NCBI RefSeq assembly: GCF_001742305.1
Contig: NZ_MJAT01000038.1
Span: 62,001 to 126,000 of the forward strand
Source: Desulfuribacillus stibiiarsenatis
GTDB taxonomy: Bacteria > Bacillota > Bacilli > Desulfuribacillales > Desulfuribacillaceae
Length of the DNA stretch: 64,000 nucleotides
Reading direction: 5' to 3'
In this document: positions 55,842 to 64,000 of the stretch, piece by piece
How the letters are laid out: the number at the start of each line of letters is the position of its first letter
Position numbering within the stretch: position 1 is the first letter of the stretch
Position numbers and translations under genes: made by a program
Notes under the pieces: model-generated
The model's input: only the letters and a program-made list of their open reading frames with translations
The model's database searches: none
Told to the model about the DNA's origin: nothing

Positions 55842-55869
55842 GAATTAAGTAATGCACATTGCAAATAAA

Positions 55870-55917
55870 AAAAGGAAATTACACTCTACGGGAAGTAGTT
55901 TGTAATTTCCTTTTCCT
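55870..55917. terminator. Bidirectional terminator between chemoreceptor and ferritin genes
   Basis: GGAAATTACA and TGTAATTTCC enclose a 17-base loop. TTTTCC follows on the forward strand and TTTTTTTATTTG on the reverse. It serves the two convergent genes. Confidence 0.85.
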
Positions 55918-55918
55918 A

Positions 55919-56428
55919 TTAAGCATTTAACGGAGGCGTGAACGTGCGTAATGCTAATTCCTTATCCAGTTCATATAACGCTAGGTTATTATCCTGTAGT
56001 TTCTTAATTTTTGATAACAAGTTCGACATGGCAGCTTCTTCTTCCACTTGCTCATCTACGTACCAATTTAACAAACTTATCGTTGCGTATTGTCTTTCAT
56101 CCTGCGCAATGTCCATAATTTGATAAATTCTTTTTGTTACTTCTTTTTCGTGGCTAAGTGCAACTTCGAACACATCTTGTACATTTTCATACTCGTTTTT
56201 AGGAGTATCCATTCCTGCAATGATTACACGGCCATCCATGTCCTTTATATACTTATAAAATTTCATCGCATGGAATTGCTCTTCTTCTGCTTGTCGTAAG
56301 AAATAATTAGCAAACCCTTCTAGTTCAATTGAATCACAATATGCCGCAATTGCTATGTAGTAGTGTGCAGAGAAAAACTCAAAATTCATTTGTTTGTTTA
56401 AGGCTTGTACAAGTTTATCTGACAGCAT
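55919..56428 (-). CDS. Ferritin
   Basis: A 169-residue non-haem ferritin, iron-storage cage subunit with ferroxidase centre. Glu17 (MNFEFFSAH), Glu50 and His53 (AEEEQFHAM) and later acidic residues of the fourth helix (VDEQVEEEA) are present. It begins behind AGGAGG. It lies near narK, which would fit control of iron and redox balance in a switch to anaerobic growth, though separate promoters are likely. Confidence 0.94.
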   Translation of the reverse strand: MLSDKLVQALNKQMNFEFFSAHYYIAIAAYCDSIELEGFANYFLRQAEEEQFHAMKFYKYIKDMDGRVIIAGMDTPKNEYENVQDVFEVALSHEKEVTKRIYQIMDIAQDERQYATISLLNWYVDEQVEEEAAMSNLLSKIKKLQDNNLALYELDKELALRTFTPPLNA

Positions 56429-56526
56429 AGTAACCCTCCTAATAATAATACACTTTCACATCGAGTCTATATTCTATGGTTATGTTTGTCAATCCATATG
56501 AAAATAATCATAAATTCGAACATGAA

Positions 56527-56569
56527 TATGACATGTATCACATATAAAGGAACCTAATCGTGATATAAT
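56527..56569 (+). promoter_or_regulatory. FNR/CRP-type activated promoter of narK
   Basis: TATGA-CATGTA-TCACA (56527-56542) matches TGTGA-N6-TCACA with one change. The -10 TATAAT is at 56564-56569, so the site is centred about -41.5 from the expected start, the class II position for FNR activation. No -35 is needed. Confidence 0.7.
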
Positions 56570-56576
56570 GTTACAG

Positions 56577-56626
56577 AAAACTAGGCATTCGCCAAGCTTT
56601 AGTGAAGAGAATGCCTTTAGTTGCAC
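56577..56626 (-). repeat. Dispersed repeat, copy B, in the narK leader
   Basis: Leftward: GTGCAACTAAA (56626-56616), stem GGCATTC with GAATGCC (56615-56609 and 56590-56584), then TAGTTTT. Compared with copy A, both stem arms change together (A-T pair to G-C pair). It begins at the predicted start of the narK transcript. Confidence 0.75.
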
Positions 56627-56750
56627 TGACGCAAAAGCACAGTAATTTATTACTGATGTGTTGCTAATGCAGAGCTATGTACATCAGATAAAATTATTAA
56701 TTCTGATGTACTAACAAAGTATATATAACCCCATGGTTACAGGAGATTCT

Positions 56751-57941
56751 ATGACGAGACTAAAGAGCTTCTCTAAGGCCGGACATTTCCCTACACTCAT
56801 ATCATCCTTGTTGTATTTTGATGTAAGTTTTATGATTTGGGTCTTATTCGGAGCTACTTCTAATTTTATTGCAACGGATTTACAATTGTCAGATGCACAA
56901 AAAGGCATGATGGTGGCGATTCCTATTTTAGGCGGAGCATTCTTGCGCCTCCCTTTGGGTATTCTCGCTGACAGATACGGCGGAAAACGTGTTGGATTAA
57001 TCGGAATGGCAGTAACAATGATTCCATTAGCAGCAACAGCCTTATTCGCTGACCAAATCCACGAGATTTATGCCTACGGAATACTACTTGGTATAGCTGG
57101 TGCTAGTTTCGCTGTAGCACTTCCTCTTGCAGGGCGCTGGTACCCACCAGAGCATCAAGGGTTAGCCATGGGACTCGTTGGCGCAGGTAATAGCGGTACA
57201 GCTCTAGCTATGCTATTTGCCCCTCGCCTATCTGAAATGTTTGGCTGGAATGCAGTATTTGGCTTAGCGTTAATCCCATTAGTAATAGTATTTATCCTAT
57301 TTTCCATCTTTGTAAAAGATAGCCCTAATCAACCAAAACAAGTGAAATTTGCAGATTTTATCTCCATCATGAAGCGATTAGATTCATGGTATTTATGCTT
57401 AGTGTATAGTTTATGTTTCGGATCTTTCGTAGGCTTATCTAGTTATTTATCGATATTTTTCTTTGATTACTATCATGTATCTAAAGTTCAATCCGGTGAT
57501 TTTGTCACCTTTTTAGCCTTCACTGCTAGTTTTATCCGGCCGGTTGGTGGATATTTAGCTGATCGCTTCGGTGGGACTTATATATTGCAATACATTTTCT
57601 TAAGTATTTCATTCTTACTTTTCATGATAGGATTCTTACCTCCAATATTGCTCGCGATTGTATTATTCTTCCTATTGATGTTATCTTTAGGGCTAGCAAA
57701 CGGAGCACTTTTTCAAGTAATTCCGAATATGTATCGTGAAAATGTTGGTGTCATAACTGGTTTAGTAGGGGCCGCTGGTGGATTTGGAGGTTTCTTTTTG
57801 CCGAATATTCTCGCCACAATGAAGCAATTGACGGGCACATACTCGTATGGCTATTGGTGGATAGCTGCTACTGCTCTTACCATCACAGCTCTCTTAATAA
57901 AATTAAAAGACCGCTGGACTCATATAAGTTCTAATTCATAA
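56751..57941 (+). CDS. narK: Nitrate/nitrite transporter NarK
   Basis: A 396-residue major-facilitator protein of the nitrate/nitrite porter family with 12 helices. Motifs: FGATSNFIATDLQLSDAQKG, ADRYGGKRVGL (loop 2-3) and GRWYPPEHQGLAMG. The glycine-rich nitrate signature GLVGAGNSGTALA and its second copy GLVGAAGGFGGFFLPN are both present. The ATG at 56751 follows AGGAGAT. With an FNR-like site upstream it is probably induced without oxygen. No nitrate reductase is in the window. Confidence 0.92.
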   Translation: MTRLKSFSKAGHFPTLISSLLYFDVSFMIWVLFGATSNFIATDLQLSDAQKGMMVAIPILGGAFLRLPLGILADRYGGKRVGLIGMAVTMIPLAATALFADQIHEIYAYGILLGIAGASFAVALPLAGRWYPPEHQGLAMGLVGAGNSGTALAMLFAPRLSEMFGWNAVFGLALIPLVIVFILFSIFVKDSPNQPKQVKFADFISIMKRLDSWYLCLVYSLCFGSFVGLSSYLSIFFFDYYHVSKVQSGDFVTFLAFTASFIRPVGGYLADRFGGTYILQYIFLSISFLLFMIGFLPPILLAIVLFFLLMLSLGLANGALFQVIPNMYRENVGVITGLVGAAGGFGGFFLPNILATMKQLTGTYSYGYWWIAATALTITALLIKLKDRWTHISSNS

Positions 57942-58030
57942 AAAATAAGCCACCTCTGTGAAGTGACCCCCAATTGTTAGATGGTGTCTAACATTAGGGG
58001 TGCAGTTCACTGTAGAGATTGGCTTATTTT
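57942..58030. terminator. Terminator hairpin with an IS3-like inverted repeat in its loop
   Basis: Outer stem AAAATAAGCC (57942-57951) with GGCTTATTTT (58021-58030). Inside lies a second, longer palindrome (57958-58010): GTGAAGTGACCCCCAATTGT and its partner ending GGGGTGCAGTTCAC, with loop TGGTG. The inner part resembles IS3-family ends. The outer part can terminate narK. Confidence 0.65.
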
Positions 58031-58032
58031 CT

Positions 58033-58060
58033 CAGCTAAAGCTTGGCTAATGTCAAGTTT
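58033..58060 (+). repeat. Truncated dispersed repeat, copy D
   Basis: CTAAAGCTTGGCTAATGTCAAGTTTT matches the right half of copies A and B. The left stem arm is missing. It abuts the stop codon of the gene at 58061. Confidence 0.6.
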
Positions 58061-58417
58061 TTACGTTCTTTTGGCTATTAACTGAAGTAACGGTAGTAAT
58101 GCTTGAAGTTCTTCCATAGAAAGCTCCTTTATGATATTGATAGCTTTCTCTTTCGGATCATACTTCACCTGGAGCCTCACACTTGGCTTTTCTTCTTTTT
58201 TCGCTGGTTTTTGAAATGGATGTATATCTTCGATTTCAGACATCGATAAATTATAGTTTTTCTTTTGATCCAAGTCATAGAATAATATACTTTGAGATGA
58301 TTCATCATAAAAAATTATATTTCCCACATGGGTTTGATGACCTTTACCCTTTTCTACGGTTATAATGCGCAATAAAGTTTTATCTGTCTGCCAATTCGTA
58401 AATTGTGATGTAACCAT
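58061..58417 (-). CDS. Hypothetical protein, 118 aa
   Basis: Unrecognised. The N-terminal 70 residues look beta-rich (IITVEKGKGHQTHVGNIIFY, SILFYDLDQKKNYNLSMSEI), perhaps a small PH-like or Tudor-like fold. A charged linker and a helix (MEELQALLPLLQLIAKR) follow. The ATG at 58417 lies 11-15 bp after GGAGAGGGTGG. A GTG at 58432 touches that site, so the start is ambiguous. Its downstream end meets a repeat copy. Confidence 0.62.
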   Translation of the reverse strand: MVTSQFTNWQTDKTLLRIITVEKGKGHQTHVGNIIFYDESSQSILFYDLDQKKNYNLSMSEIEDIHPFQKPAKKEEKPSVRLQVKYDPKEKAINIIKELSMEELQALLPLLQLIAKRT

Positions 58418-58591
58418 GAATGTAACTGCCACCCTCTCCGCAATATGGTACGATTATATGATAGCAAAATTAAAAACACAAGGAAAAAGCAATGACAAAA
58501 AAACTTCATTATAATAATATATAAACACAACTTGACATGCACATACTAATCTTACCATTCTATATGAACATTATGCGAGGAGGATTTTTTC

Positions 58592-58978
58592 ATGACAAAA
58601 GAAAAAAAAGTAATCTTTACAGAAAACGCACCAGCAGCAATCGGCCCTTACTCTCAAGCAATTGCATGGAATGACCTATTGTTAATCTCAGGACAAATCC
58701 CTGTAAACCCGTCCACTGGCGAGATTCCAACTGACGTGCAAGAGCAGACGCATCAAGTCTTAAAAAATCTTGGAGCAATCCTAGAACAAGCTGGATGCAG
58801 TTATCATAATGTACTGAAGACTTCCGTATTTATTAAAGACATGAACGATTTCGCCAAAATCAATGAGGTGTACGCACAATATTTCAAAGAGAATCCCCCA
58901 GCTAGAGCTTGTGTGGAAGTTGCGCGTCTACCAAAAGATGTTTTAGTAGAAATCGAAGCAATCGCAGGTCTTAAATAG
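58592..58978 (+). CDS. ridA: RidA family reactive imine deaminase
   Basis: A 128-residue YjgF/YER057c/UK114 protein that hydrolyses reactive enamine/imine intermediates such as 2-aminoacrylate. Motifs: [33 protein letters not shown] and the Arg-containing [20 protein letters not shown]. Ribosome site GGAGGA. 39 bp before the amidase gene, possibly cotranscribed. Confidence 0.94.
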   Translation: MTKEKKVIFTENAPAAIGPYSQAIAWNDLLLISGQIPVNPSTGEIPTDVQEQTHQVLKNLGAILEQAGCSYHNVLKTSVFIKDMNDFAKINEVYAQYFKENPPARACVEVARLPKDVLVEIEAIAGLK

Positions 58979-59017
58979 TATAGGTATAGCTGAAACAGAA
59001 ATGCGGGGTATATTTAT

Positions 59018-60619
59018 ATGAAAAGAAACTTCATTTACATGTTGATTGGCAGCGTTATTATTGCATCCATTGTATTTCTTTTAATACATACTTTCATCGA
59101 TGCAGAACAGATTCATGACAATCAACAGCTGCAGCCAGACAAGCATATCTATTCTAACGACGCGAATGAAGTTTCGTATCAAGCTACAACTTTAGTCTAC
59201 AAACACATATTTGATAATTATAACCCTAAGCTACAATATGAACTTCCTACAATCAACAAATACGGTATCATCACTGCAAAGACAGTCAACCTGAGAAGCA
59301 CACCGAGTACGACTTGGGGAGTAAAGATACTGCATACCCTTTCTAAAGATGAAGAAGTCATCATCCTAGCCGAGAATAGTCGCTGGTTTCAAGTAAGTTA
59401 CAATGGTATAAAGGGATGGATTTTAAAGGAATATCTAAACACAAGAGTCGAACTTACAACAAAGGAGACAAACGGATTACCAATTCGTCTTTTGTTTAAA
59501 GATAGAAACACTTTAAGTATCTCTTTACCATCTACGAATCATCTAGCTTTGCATAATCATAAGGATGGTAAGTTTACTATTAGTGGTTTTCCTCCCCTAT
59601 CTAAAAGTTCCTTTGATGTAGATCATCGTTCCGTTCCTGTGTTTTCCGTTAGTGATGGAACTATCGATATTTATACAACAGGCTGGACCCACGCAGAATT
59701 GCGAAAAGATGCAGAATCGGAGTATACGTTATACTTCACTCCCGTTGTCCTTGATACCTTTGTCACACAAAAAAATAATCGAGATATCATAAACATCGTT
59801 ACAAGTGGCGACCCTGCATATTCCTTCATTACAGAAGATAAAAGTGTAGATATTGCATTCGATGAAACAGTGAATAATCAAATACCTGTTAAACATATCC
59901 CGAAGGGGTTATACCTTGACTCAATACAAATATCCCCAAGGTTAATTCAAATAAAAAGCCATCAAGTTACCACATGGAAGGTATATCCCGATCGAAACTC
60001 TATAACAATCGATCTGAGCGCTACTGGTATCAAGGGTAAGAGGATTGTGATTGACCCAGGACATGGCGGGTCTGAACCAGGCACCTATGGACGTGTTTTA
60101 GGGATACTAGAGAAAGATTTCAACTTAAGCGTCTCTATGCGTTTGAAGCAACACTTAGAAAGGGAAGGCGCCATTGTACATCTAACCCGTTCAACGGACA
60201 ATACTCTATACAACGGAGATAATTACGAGACATTTCTAGATTTAATGGAACGTATCCATTTTACGAATTCTGTGGATGCCGATTTATTCGTTAGTGTTCA
60301 TGCCGATAACTTTCCAGCAGACTTATCTCTTAATGGTACAGCGAGCTTTTATTATGATGAAGCGCCACATTCTTTTCAAAATCAAAAGCTCGCATCCCTA
60401 TTAAGTGCCAAAGTGGCTGAAGCTATTGAGACTAAATGGCTAGGAAATCAACCACAATCATTTGTTGTCATACGCTATAACCGATACCCTTCCGTCCTTA
60501 TGGAATTAGGATTTCTGTCAAACAAGAATGATGAGGCAAAATTAATCGATCCCATCTATCAAGATAAAATGTCTCAGGCTATGACAGAAGCAATAATAGA
60601 ATATTTCACTACGCCTTAA
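59018..60619 (+). CDS. N-acetylmuramoyl-L-alanine amidase with SH3 domain
   Basis: A 533-residue exported cell-wall hydrolase. An N-terminal anchor (IYMLIGSVIIASIVFLLIH) is followed by an SH3-type wall-binding domain (about 85-150, TVNLRSTPS...WFQVSYNGIKGWI) and a beta-rich middle. The C-terminal Amidase_3 domain begins near residue 343. Zinc and catalytic residues are IDPGHGG (His), LEKDF (Glu), VSVHADNF (His) and LMELGFLSN (Glu). It cleaves the amide bond between MurNAc and L-Ala. Role in sporulation or growth is not clear. Confidence 0.9.
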   Translation: MKRNFIYMLIGSVIIASIVFLLIHTFIDAEQIHDNQQLQPDKHIYSNDANEVSYQATTLVYKHIFDNYNPKLQYELPTINKYGIITAKTVNLRSTPSTTWGVKILHTLSKDEEVIILAENSRWFQVSYNGIKGWILKEYLNTRVELTTKETNGLPIRLLFKDRNTLSISLPSTNHLALHNHKDGKFTISGFPPLSKSSFDVDHRSVPVFSVSDGTIDIYTTGWTHAELRKDAESEYTLYFTPVVLDTFVTQKNNRDIINIVTSGDPAYSFITEDKSVDIAFDETVNNQIPVKHIPKGLYLDSIQISPRLIQIKSHQVTTWKVYPDRNSITIDLSATGIKGKRIVIDPGHGGSEPGTYGRVLGILEKDFNLSVSMRLKQHLEREGAIVHLTRSTDNTLYNGDNYETFLDLMERIHFTNSVDADLFVSVHADNFPADLSLNGTASFYYDEAPHSFQNQKLASLLSAKVAEAIETKWLGNQPQSFVVIRYNRYPSVLMELGFLSNKNDEAKLIDPIYQDKMSQAMTEAIIEYFTTP

Positions 60620-60646
60620 CAATCAATACAATCATCTTTATAAAAT

Positions 60647-60689
60647 ACAAGCTGTCATCTTGCAACAGATGGCAGCTTGTTATTTTTTA
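60647..60689 (+). terminator. Terminator of the amidase gene
   Basis: ACAAGCTGTCATCT and AGATGGCAGCTTGT form a 14-bp stem with one G-T pair and a 6-base loop, followed by TATTTTTT. Confidence 0.9.
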
Positions 60690-60742
60690 TACCTATGTAA
60701 ATTTATTTTTTTAAGAAGATTAATAGCAATATTTATCAAAAA

Positions 60743-60751
60743 CATATCATA
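60743..60751 (+). promoter_or_regulatory. Sporulation-type -10 motif before the 105-aa gene
   Basis: CATATCATA fits the CATANNNTA form seen at mother-cell sigma-K promoters, 32 bp before the ATG. No convincing -35 was found, and the region is AT-rich, so this is tentative. Confidence 0.35.
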
Positions 60752-60783
60752 GATATAAGTATAACACCTAGGAGGTTGATAAA

Positions 60784-61101
60784 ATGTCCTTTCCGAATAT
60801 CCCAGATTTAAAGCCTGAAATTGATATTTCCCGTGAACAAGTGGTAAATTTGTTGTTATCTTCTATCGCTTTCGAGGAACTTGCATTGGCACACATCGTG
60901 AATGCAGAAGCCGAGAAGATTCAATCCGTTTTAGGCACTATTAAGGGGCAGACAGTAAAGAACCCAAAAGTTGAAGATTTATTAGCGATTAACAAAAGTG
61001 TAGAAAAGACACTGAGAAATGTAATTAAAAAAGAAATGCTGTTGCAGTTTAAACTTGAGGATGTAATGGAGATACCTGACGACGAACCTGATAAATACTA
61101 A
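60784..61101 (+). CDS. Small conserved protein, paralogue of the gene at 61769
   Basis: A 105-residue, mostly helical protein. The central signature SIAFEELALAHIVNAEAEK and the later KSVEKTLRNVIKKEMLLQFK are repeated, with changes, in the 127-residue protein encoded 0.7 kb away on the other strand. From memory, similar sequences occur widely in spore-forming Firmicutes, sometimes near spore-surface genes, but I know no function. Ribosome site AGGAGGTTG. Alone on its strand, convergent to its paralogue's operon. Confidence 0.75.
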   Translation: MSFPNIPDLKPEIDISREQVVNLLLSSIAFEELALAHIVNAEAEKIQSVLGTIKGQTVKNPKVEDLLAINKSVEKTLRNVIKKEMLLQFKLEDVMEIPDDEPDKY

Positions 61102-61114
61102 ATATAGCAAATTT

Positions 61115-61152
61115 AAAAAAGGATCCTAGATGTTTCTAGACGATCCTTTTTT
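61115..61152. terminator. Bidirectional terminator
   Basis: AAAAAAGGATC-CTAGA and TCTAG-GATCCTTTTTT form an almost symmetric hairpin with T-runs on both strands, separating the convergent small genes. Confidence 0.9.
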
Positions 61153-61157
61153 GTTTG

Positions 61158-61772
61158 CTATTTTGTTGCTTTTTTTGTTTTCTTTTTTTGTTTGCTTTCA
61201 TCATTTAATCTCATATGTGAGATTTTATTTTGATTAATCCATGGCCTTGGGAGCTGCGATTGTGGGTATTGTGGCCCAAAAAGATTCGCATGTGATTGGT
61301 CTGTTTTTACCTTCTGTGGTTGATTTCTAGGTATTACTATGGGCTCTTTTAGTTTAATATCCTGCAAGCATTCCTGCGCGCGTAATTTCTGCTGTATCAG
61401 CTTCATAGCATCTACAATCAATTGCTGATACTTTAGATTTGAAAGGTCTGTGTTTCCAAAGTTCTTTTGTAATTCTTGTAACTTTGATCTGATTACTAAT
61501 AATCTGTCTCGTTGATGCATAACTCCTTCATTTGCATCGGAAATTCTAGGTAATCTGGGCATGCAAAGCTTCTTTCTATCCATAATAGATTGCATCGATT
61601 CTATGATATATAGTGTTTCTAGGAATGTTTCTATACATTCAGTATCATCCAAGTGCTTGACCTTGAAGTGTCGAGATGATTGCGCTTTTGATGCAAATTG
61701 AATCATACTGGATTGAAGACGGTGAATTGACTCTAGTCCTTTGCCCAATGAATGAATCATTATTTCATTCAC
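61158..61772 (-). CDS. Hypothetical helical protein, 204 aa
   Basis: Unrecognised. About 140 residues of predicted helix (RLQSSMIQFASKAQSS, FLETLYIIESMQSIMDRKK, LKYQQLIVDAMKLIQQKL) precede a Pro/Gln/Asn-rich stretch and a very basic end (ESKQKKKTKKATK). The GTG at 61772 overlaps the stop of the upstream gene (GTGA). An in-frame ATG lies at 61760. Tight coupling means it is made together with the SIALEE-type protein upstream. Confidence 0.68.
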   Translation of the reverse strand: MNEIMIHSLGKGLESIHRLQSSMIQFASKAQSSRHFKVKHLDDTECIETFLETLYIIESMQSIMDRKKLCMPRLPRISDANEGVMHQRDRLLVIRSKLQELQKNFGNTDLSNLKYQQLIVDAMKLIQQKLRAQECLQDIKLKEPIVIPRNQPQKVKTDQSHANLFGPQYPQSQLPRPWINQNKISHMRLNDESKQKKKTKKATK

Positions 61773-62152
61773 TCTTCACTATTATCCTCACTCATTGGCT
61801 CCTCATCAATGAATTCGGCAGCTCCCCCACGCCCAGTCTCTTTACAAAACTCACAGTCTTGATATTTATCGATTCGCATAACATTTTCTAACTTTTTCAA
61901 TAGAAGCCATTCCTTCATTAGTACTGTATCTAGAACCTGATTTACGGATCGATTAAATCGAATCAGCTCCTCATAAGATGAGCACATTGGGAAATCTGCT
62001 TCTCCCCCAATAAATGCTTGCACCTTTTCCGCCTCTGCATTCACTATGTGAGATAACGCAATTTCTTCTAACGCGATAGACTCTAGTAAATCGACAACCG
62101 CTTGTTTTAAAGTTGGTCGATGTTTTGATTCTGGAATTTCTGGCATACTCAT
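61769..62152 (-). CDS. Small conserved protein, paralogue of the gene at 60784
   Basis: A 127-residue protein whose SIALEEIALSHIVNAEAEK matches the 105-residue neighbour at most positions, followed by NRSVNQVLDTVLMKEWLLLK. It has an extra tail with CEFC and a run of acids (DEEPMSEDNSEE). The ATG at 62152 is 6 bp from AAAGGTG; ATGs at 62158 and 62146 are alternatives. A CATATACTA motif (62184-62176) precedes it. First gene of a two-gene operon. Confidence 0.74.
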   Translation of the reverse strand: MSMPEIPESKHRPTLKQAVVDLLESIALEEIALSHIVNAEAEKVQAFIGGEADFPMCSSYEELIRFNRSVNQVLDTVLMKEWLLLKKLENVMRIDKYQDCEFCKETGRGGAAEFIDEEPMSEDNSEE

Positions 62153-62298
62153 CAGCATCACCTTTTCCCTTAGTTTAGTATATGTTGATATAATTGTATG
62201 CATTTGTTGATTTTTCTAGCACCATTGAAATCGTACAAGAATTCCTTCTCTATACCTCATACCTTATGATATCGATACATGGAAGGGAGGAAAACATT

Positions 62299-64000
62299 GT
62301 GCGTATCATAATGAACTGGAAGACACTTACTAAGATTATTGTTTTAGTTGGTATTATGGGCTTTTTCATTACAGCGACTGGCATCATGGGACAGTATTTT
62401 CTAGGGAAAGCCAATGATCGCTTAGACGAGATTTATCACGAAGACATTCAAGCTTTAATTGCTATTACCGATATACGATCACATAATAGAACGATTGAGA
62501 GGTTAACCTTAGAATGGCTACTAATATCGGATGAAAATGGGATTAATTTTTCCTTAGATGAAATTACAAAGCATAAACTTGCTATTGATCAAGCATTAGA
62601 GCAGTTAGCCGGAATCGAGAATGGTACTGAGCATCTTGAAATGGCAAACCAATTGAAGAAATCTATGCTTGAATATCGTGAACATCATAATCAAGTGCTG
62701 CAATATATGAATCATAATCAAATCGATAAAGCGATAGCGAAGTACAGAAGCATATCTCCAATGGTTAATGATGTGAATGATCAGCTCAATGGATTGGCCG
62801 ATATGTATGCCATGCAAGCTTATGACAAACATATCCGTAATGATCAAGAGAACGCATTTGCTGGTAAAGCTTTAACATCTCTGAAAATAGTTGGTATAGT
62901 CCTCTCTCTTAGTATTGGCCTGATTCTTGCGACTATCATTGCAAAGCCGCTTATGAATATGGCAACTCATGTGCAATATATCGCAACTGGTGACTTAACT
63001 CTAGAACCACTTAGTTATAATCGTAAAGATGAGGTCGGTCTACTAAGTCATGCAATTAATGACATGACATATAAGTTGCGAGATCTTGCATTGAAAATAC
63101 AGCATACTGGAGAAAATGTTGCCGCTTCCTCCGAGCAATTATCTGCTAGTGCAGAAGAAAGCAAAGGAGCGACCAAACAAATTGCTAGACTCGCACAAGG
63201 AGCGGCAGAAGACGCTGAGAAACAGTTCGAGAATATTATGAATGTATCTACTGCGATTCACAAAATGGCTGATGACATAAACGAAATGAATAAAAATAGT
63301 ATAGACATGAAGAACTTATCAGCCGATAGTATAACTCTATCCCAAGCTGGAACAACCTCAATCTCACACGTATTAGTGCAGATGCAAGAAATACAAGATT
63401 CTGTCGTCCAAACCAGCCAAATTATTCAAAACTTAGGCGAACAATCGAAAGAGATTGGCGAGATTACAGAAATGATACGTGATATTGCTGATCAAACCAA
63501 TCTATTATCACTAAATGCCGCCATTGAAGCCGCAAGGGCTGGAGAACACGGAAAAGGTTTTGCAGTAGTCGCTGATGAAGTTCGTAAACTTGCAGAATTA
63601 ACGAAAAAGTCATCAGAAACAATTGGGAAAATGATACAAGAAGTGCAAGAGCATACGAATCAAGCAGTTATCTCAATGAGTAGTGGGAACGCCAAAGTAC
63701 AAGAAGGAATCGTTACGACCGAGAAAAGCAATCAAACATTTATTAGTATCAACCATTCTATTCTTTCATTAGCAGGTAAAATACAAGATGTAACAACTGC
63801 ACTAAGTCGAATGATACTTCTAAGCAAAGAAGTCACGAAATCTATGGAACAGCTAAATATTATTGTAGAAAAAGGTGTAGCTTCCACCCAAGAGAGTTCA
63901 GCAGCGACGGAACAGCAGTTAGCGACAATGGAAGAAATCTCCGCGGCAGCTAACTCCTTGTCAAAACTCTCGGAAAACCTTCAAATTGTAATTTCCATAT
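62299..64000 (+). CDS. Methyl-accepting chemotaxis protein (partial)
   Basis: A transmembrane chemoreceptor cut by the window end; 567 codons are visible. GTG 62299 follows GGAAGGGAGG. First membrane helix near residues 11-32, then a four-helix-bundle ligand domain (about 33-190). A second helix follows ([19 protein letters not shown]), then HAMP. The cytoplasmic coiled coil has the tip [20 protein letters not shown] and [20 protein letters not shown]. The end of the adaptation region lies outside. Ligand unknown. Confidence 0.92.
   Translation, partial: MRIIMNWKTLTKIIVLVGIMGFFITATGIMGQYFLGKANDRLDEIYHEDIQALIAITDIRSHNRTIERLTLEWLLISDENGINFSLDEITKHKLAIDQALEQLAGIENGTEHLEMANQLKKSMLEYREHHNQVLQYMNHNQIDKAIAKYRSISPMVNDVNDQLNGLADMYAMQAYDKHIRNDQENAFAGKALTSLKIVGIVLSLSIGLILATIIAKPLMNMATHVQYIATGDLTLEPLSYNRKDEVGLLSHAINDMTYKLRDLALKIQHTGENVAASSEQLSASAEESKGATKQIARLAQGAAEDAEKQFENIMNVSTAIHKMADDINEMNKNSIDMKNLSADSITLSQAGTTSISHVLVQMQEIQDSVVQTSQIIQNLGEQSKEIGEITEMIRDIADQTNLLSLNAAIEAARAGEHGKGFAVVADEVRKLAELTKKSSETIGKMIQEVQEHTNQAVISMSSGNAKVQEGIVTTEKSNQTFISINHSILSLAGKIQDVTTALSRMILLSKEVTKSMEQLNIIVEKGVASTQESSAATEQQLATMEEISAAANSLSKLSENLQIVISI

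Overview
The window is a contiguous piece of chromosome from a low-GC, spore-forming Firmicute of the order Bacillales. The gene order gapB, coaE, ytaF, mutM, polA, phoR/phoP, mdh, icd, ytwI, ytvI, fxsA, pyk, pfkA, accA, accD, malic enzyme, dnaE follows the Bacillus subtilis chromosome closely. Spore genes (an alpha/beta SASP, spore photoproduct lyase, YtaF, YtvI) support this. The rest of the gene set suggests anaerobic or facultative respiration on organic acids: a NarK-type nitrate transporter behind an FNR-like site, a lactate/glycolate permease with a GlcDF-type oxidase, a two-subunit oxygen-labile fumarase and malic enzyme. A Desulfuribacillus-like organism would fit, but that is a guess.

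Layout. 0.2-2.5 kb: envelope lipid genes (UgtP-like glycosyltransferase, PAP2 phosphatase). 2.6-3.2 kb: six tRNAs read leftward from one good promoter. 3.2-7.3 kb: nrdR, an HD-GYP c-di-GMP phosphodiesterase, a Na/Pi cotransporter with a Pho box, and a SASP gene with a sigma-G-like promoter. 7.3-13.8 kb: gapB to polA. 14-18.6 kb: pstSCAB-phoU behind a second Pho box nearly identical to the first. 18.7-22.5 kb: a Met/Ser/Gln-rich coat-like protein, tRNA-Leu, a tiny zinc-ribbon gene and phoPR. 22.5-28 kb: a CBS-containing soluble chemoreceptor, fumarase, mdh and icd. citZ, expected upstream of icd, is absent. 28-43.9 kb: transporters, glycolysis, fatty-acid synthesis, malic enzyme, PgpA-like protein, dnaE and rodA. 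44-50 kb: a FadR-family regulator, lactate permease and glcDF. 50-58.5 kb: YtoI, SplB, an Rrf2 regulator, a secreted SHOCT-type protein, a soluble chemoreceptor, ferritin and NarK. 58.5-64 kb: RidA, a cell-wall amidase, three small genes of a probably spore-linked family, and a chemoreceptor cut by the window end.

How it works together. Phosphate control links PhoPR, the pst operon and the Na/Pi transporter through shared PhoP repeats. Two FadR-type regulators lie beside carbon genes (malic enzyme; lactate oxidation), each with a TNGTNNNACNA operator upstream of its neighbour. The most interesting items are a SplB lacking the expected radical-quenching cysteine, a dispersed family of small structured repeats whose outer stem covaries between copies, an 8-bp repeat array at the malic enzyme promoter, and an uncharacterised paralogous small-protein cluster at 60.8-62.2 kb.

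All calls rest on reading the sequence and remembered family knowledge. No database search was run.
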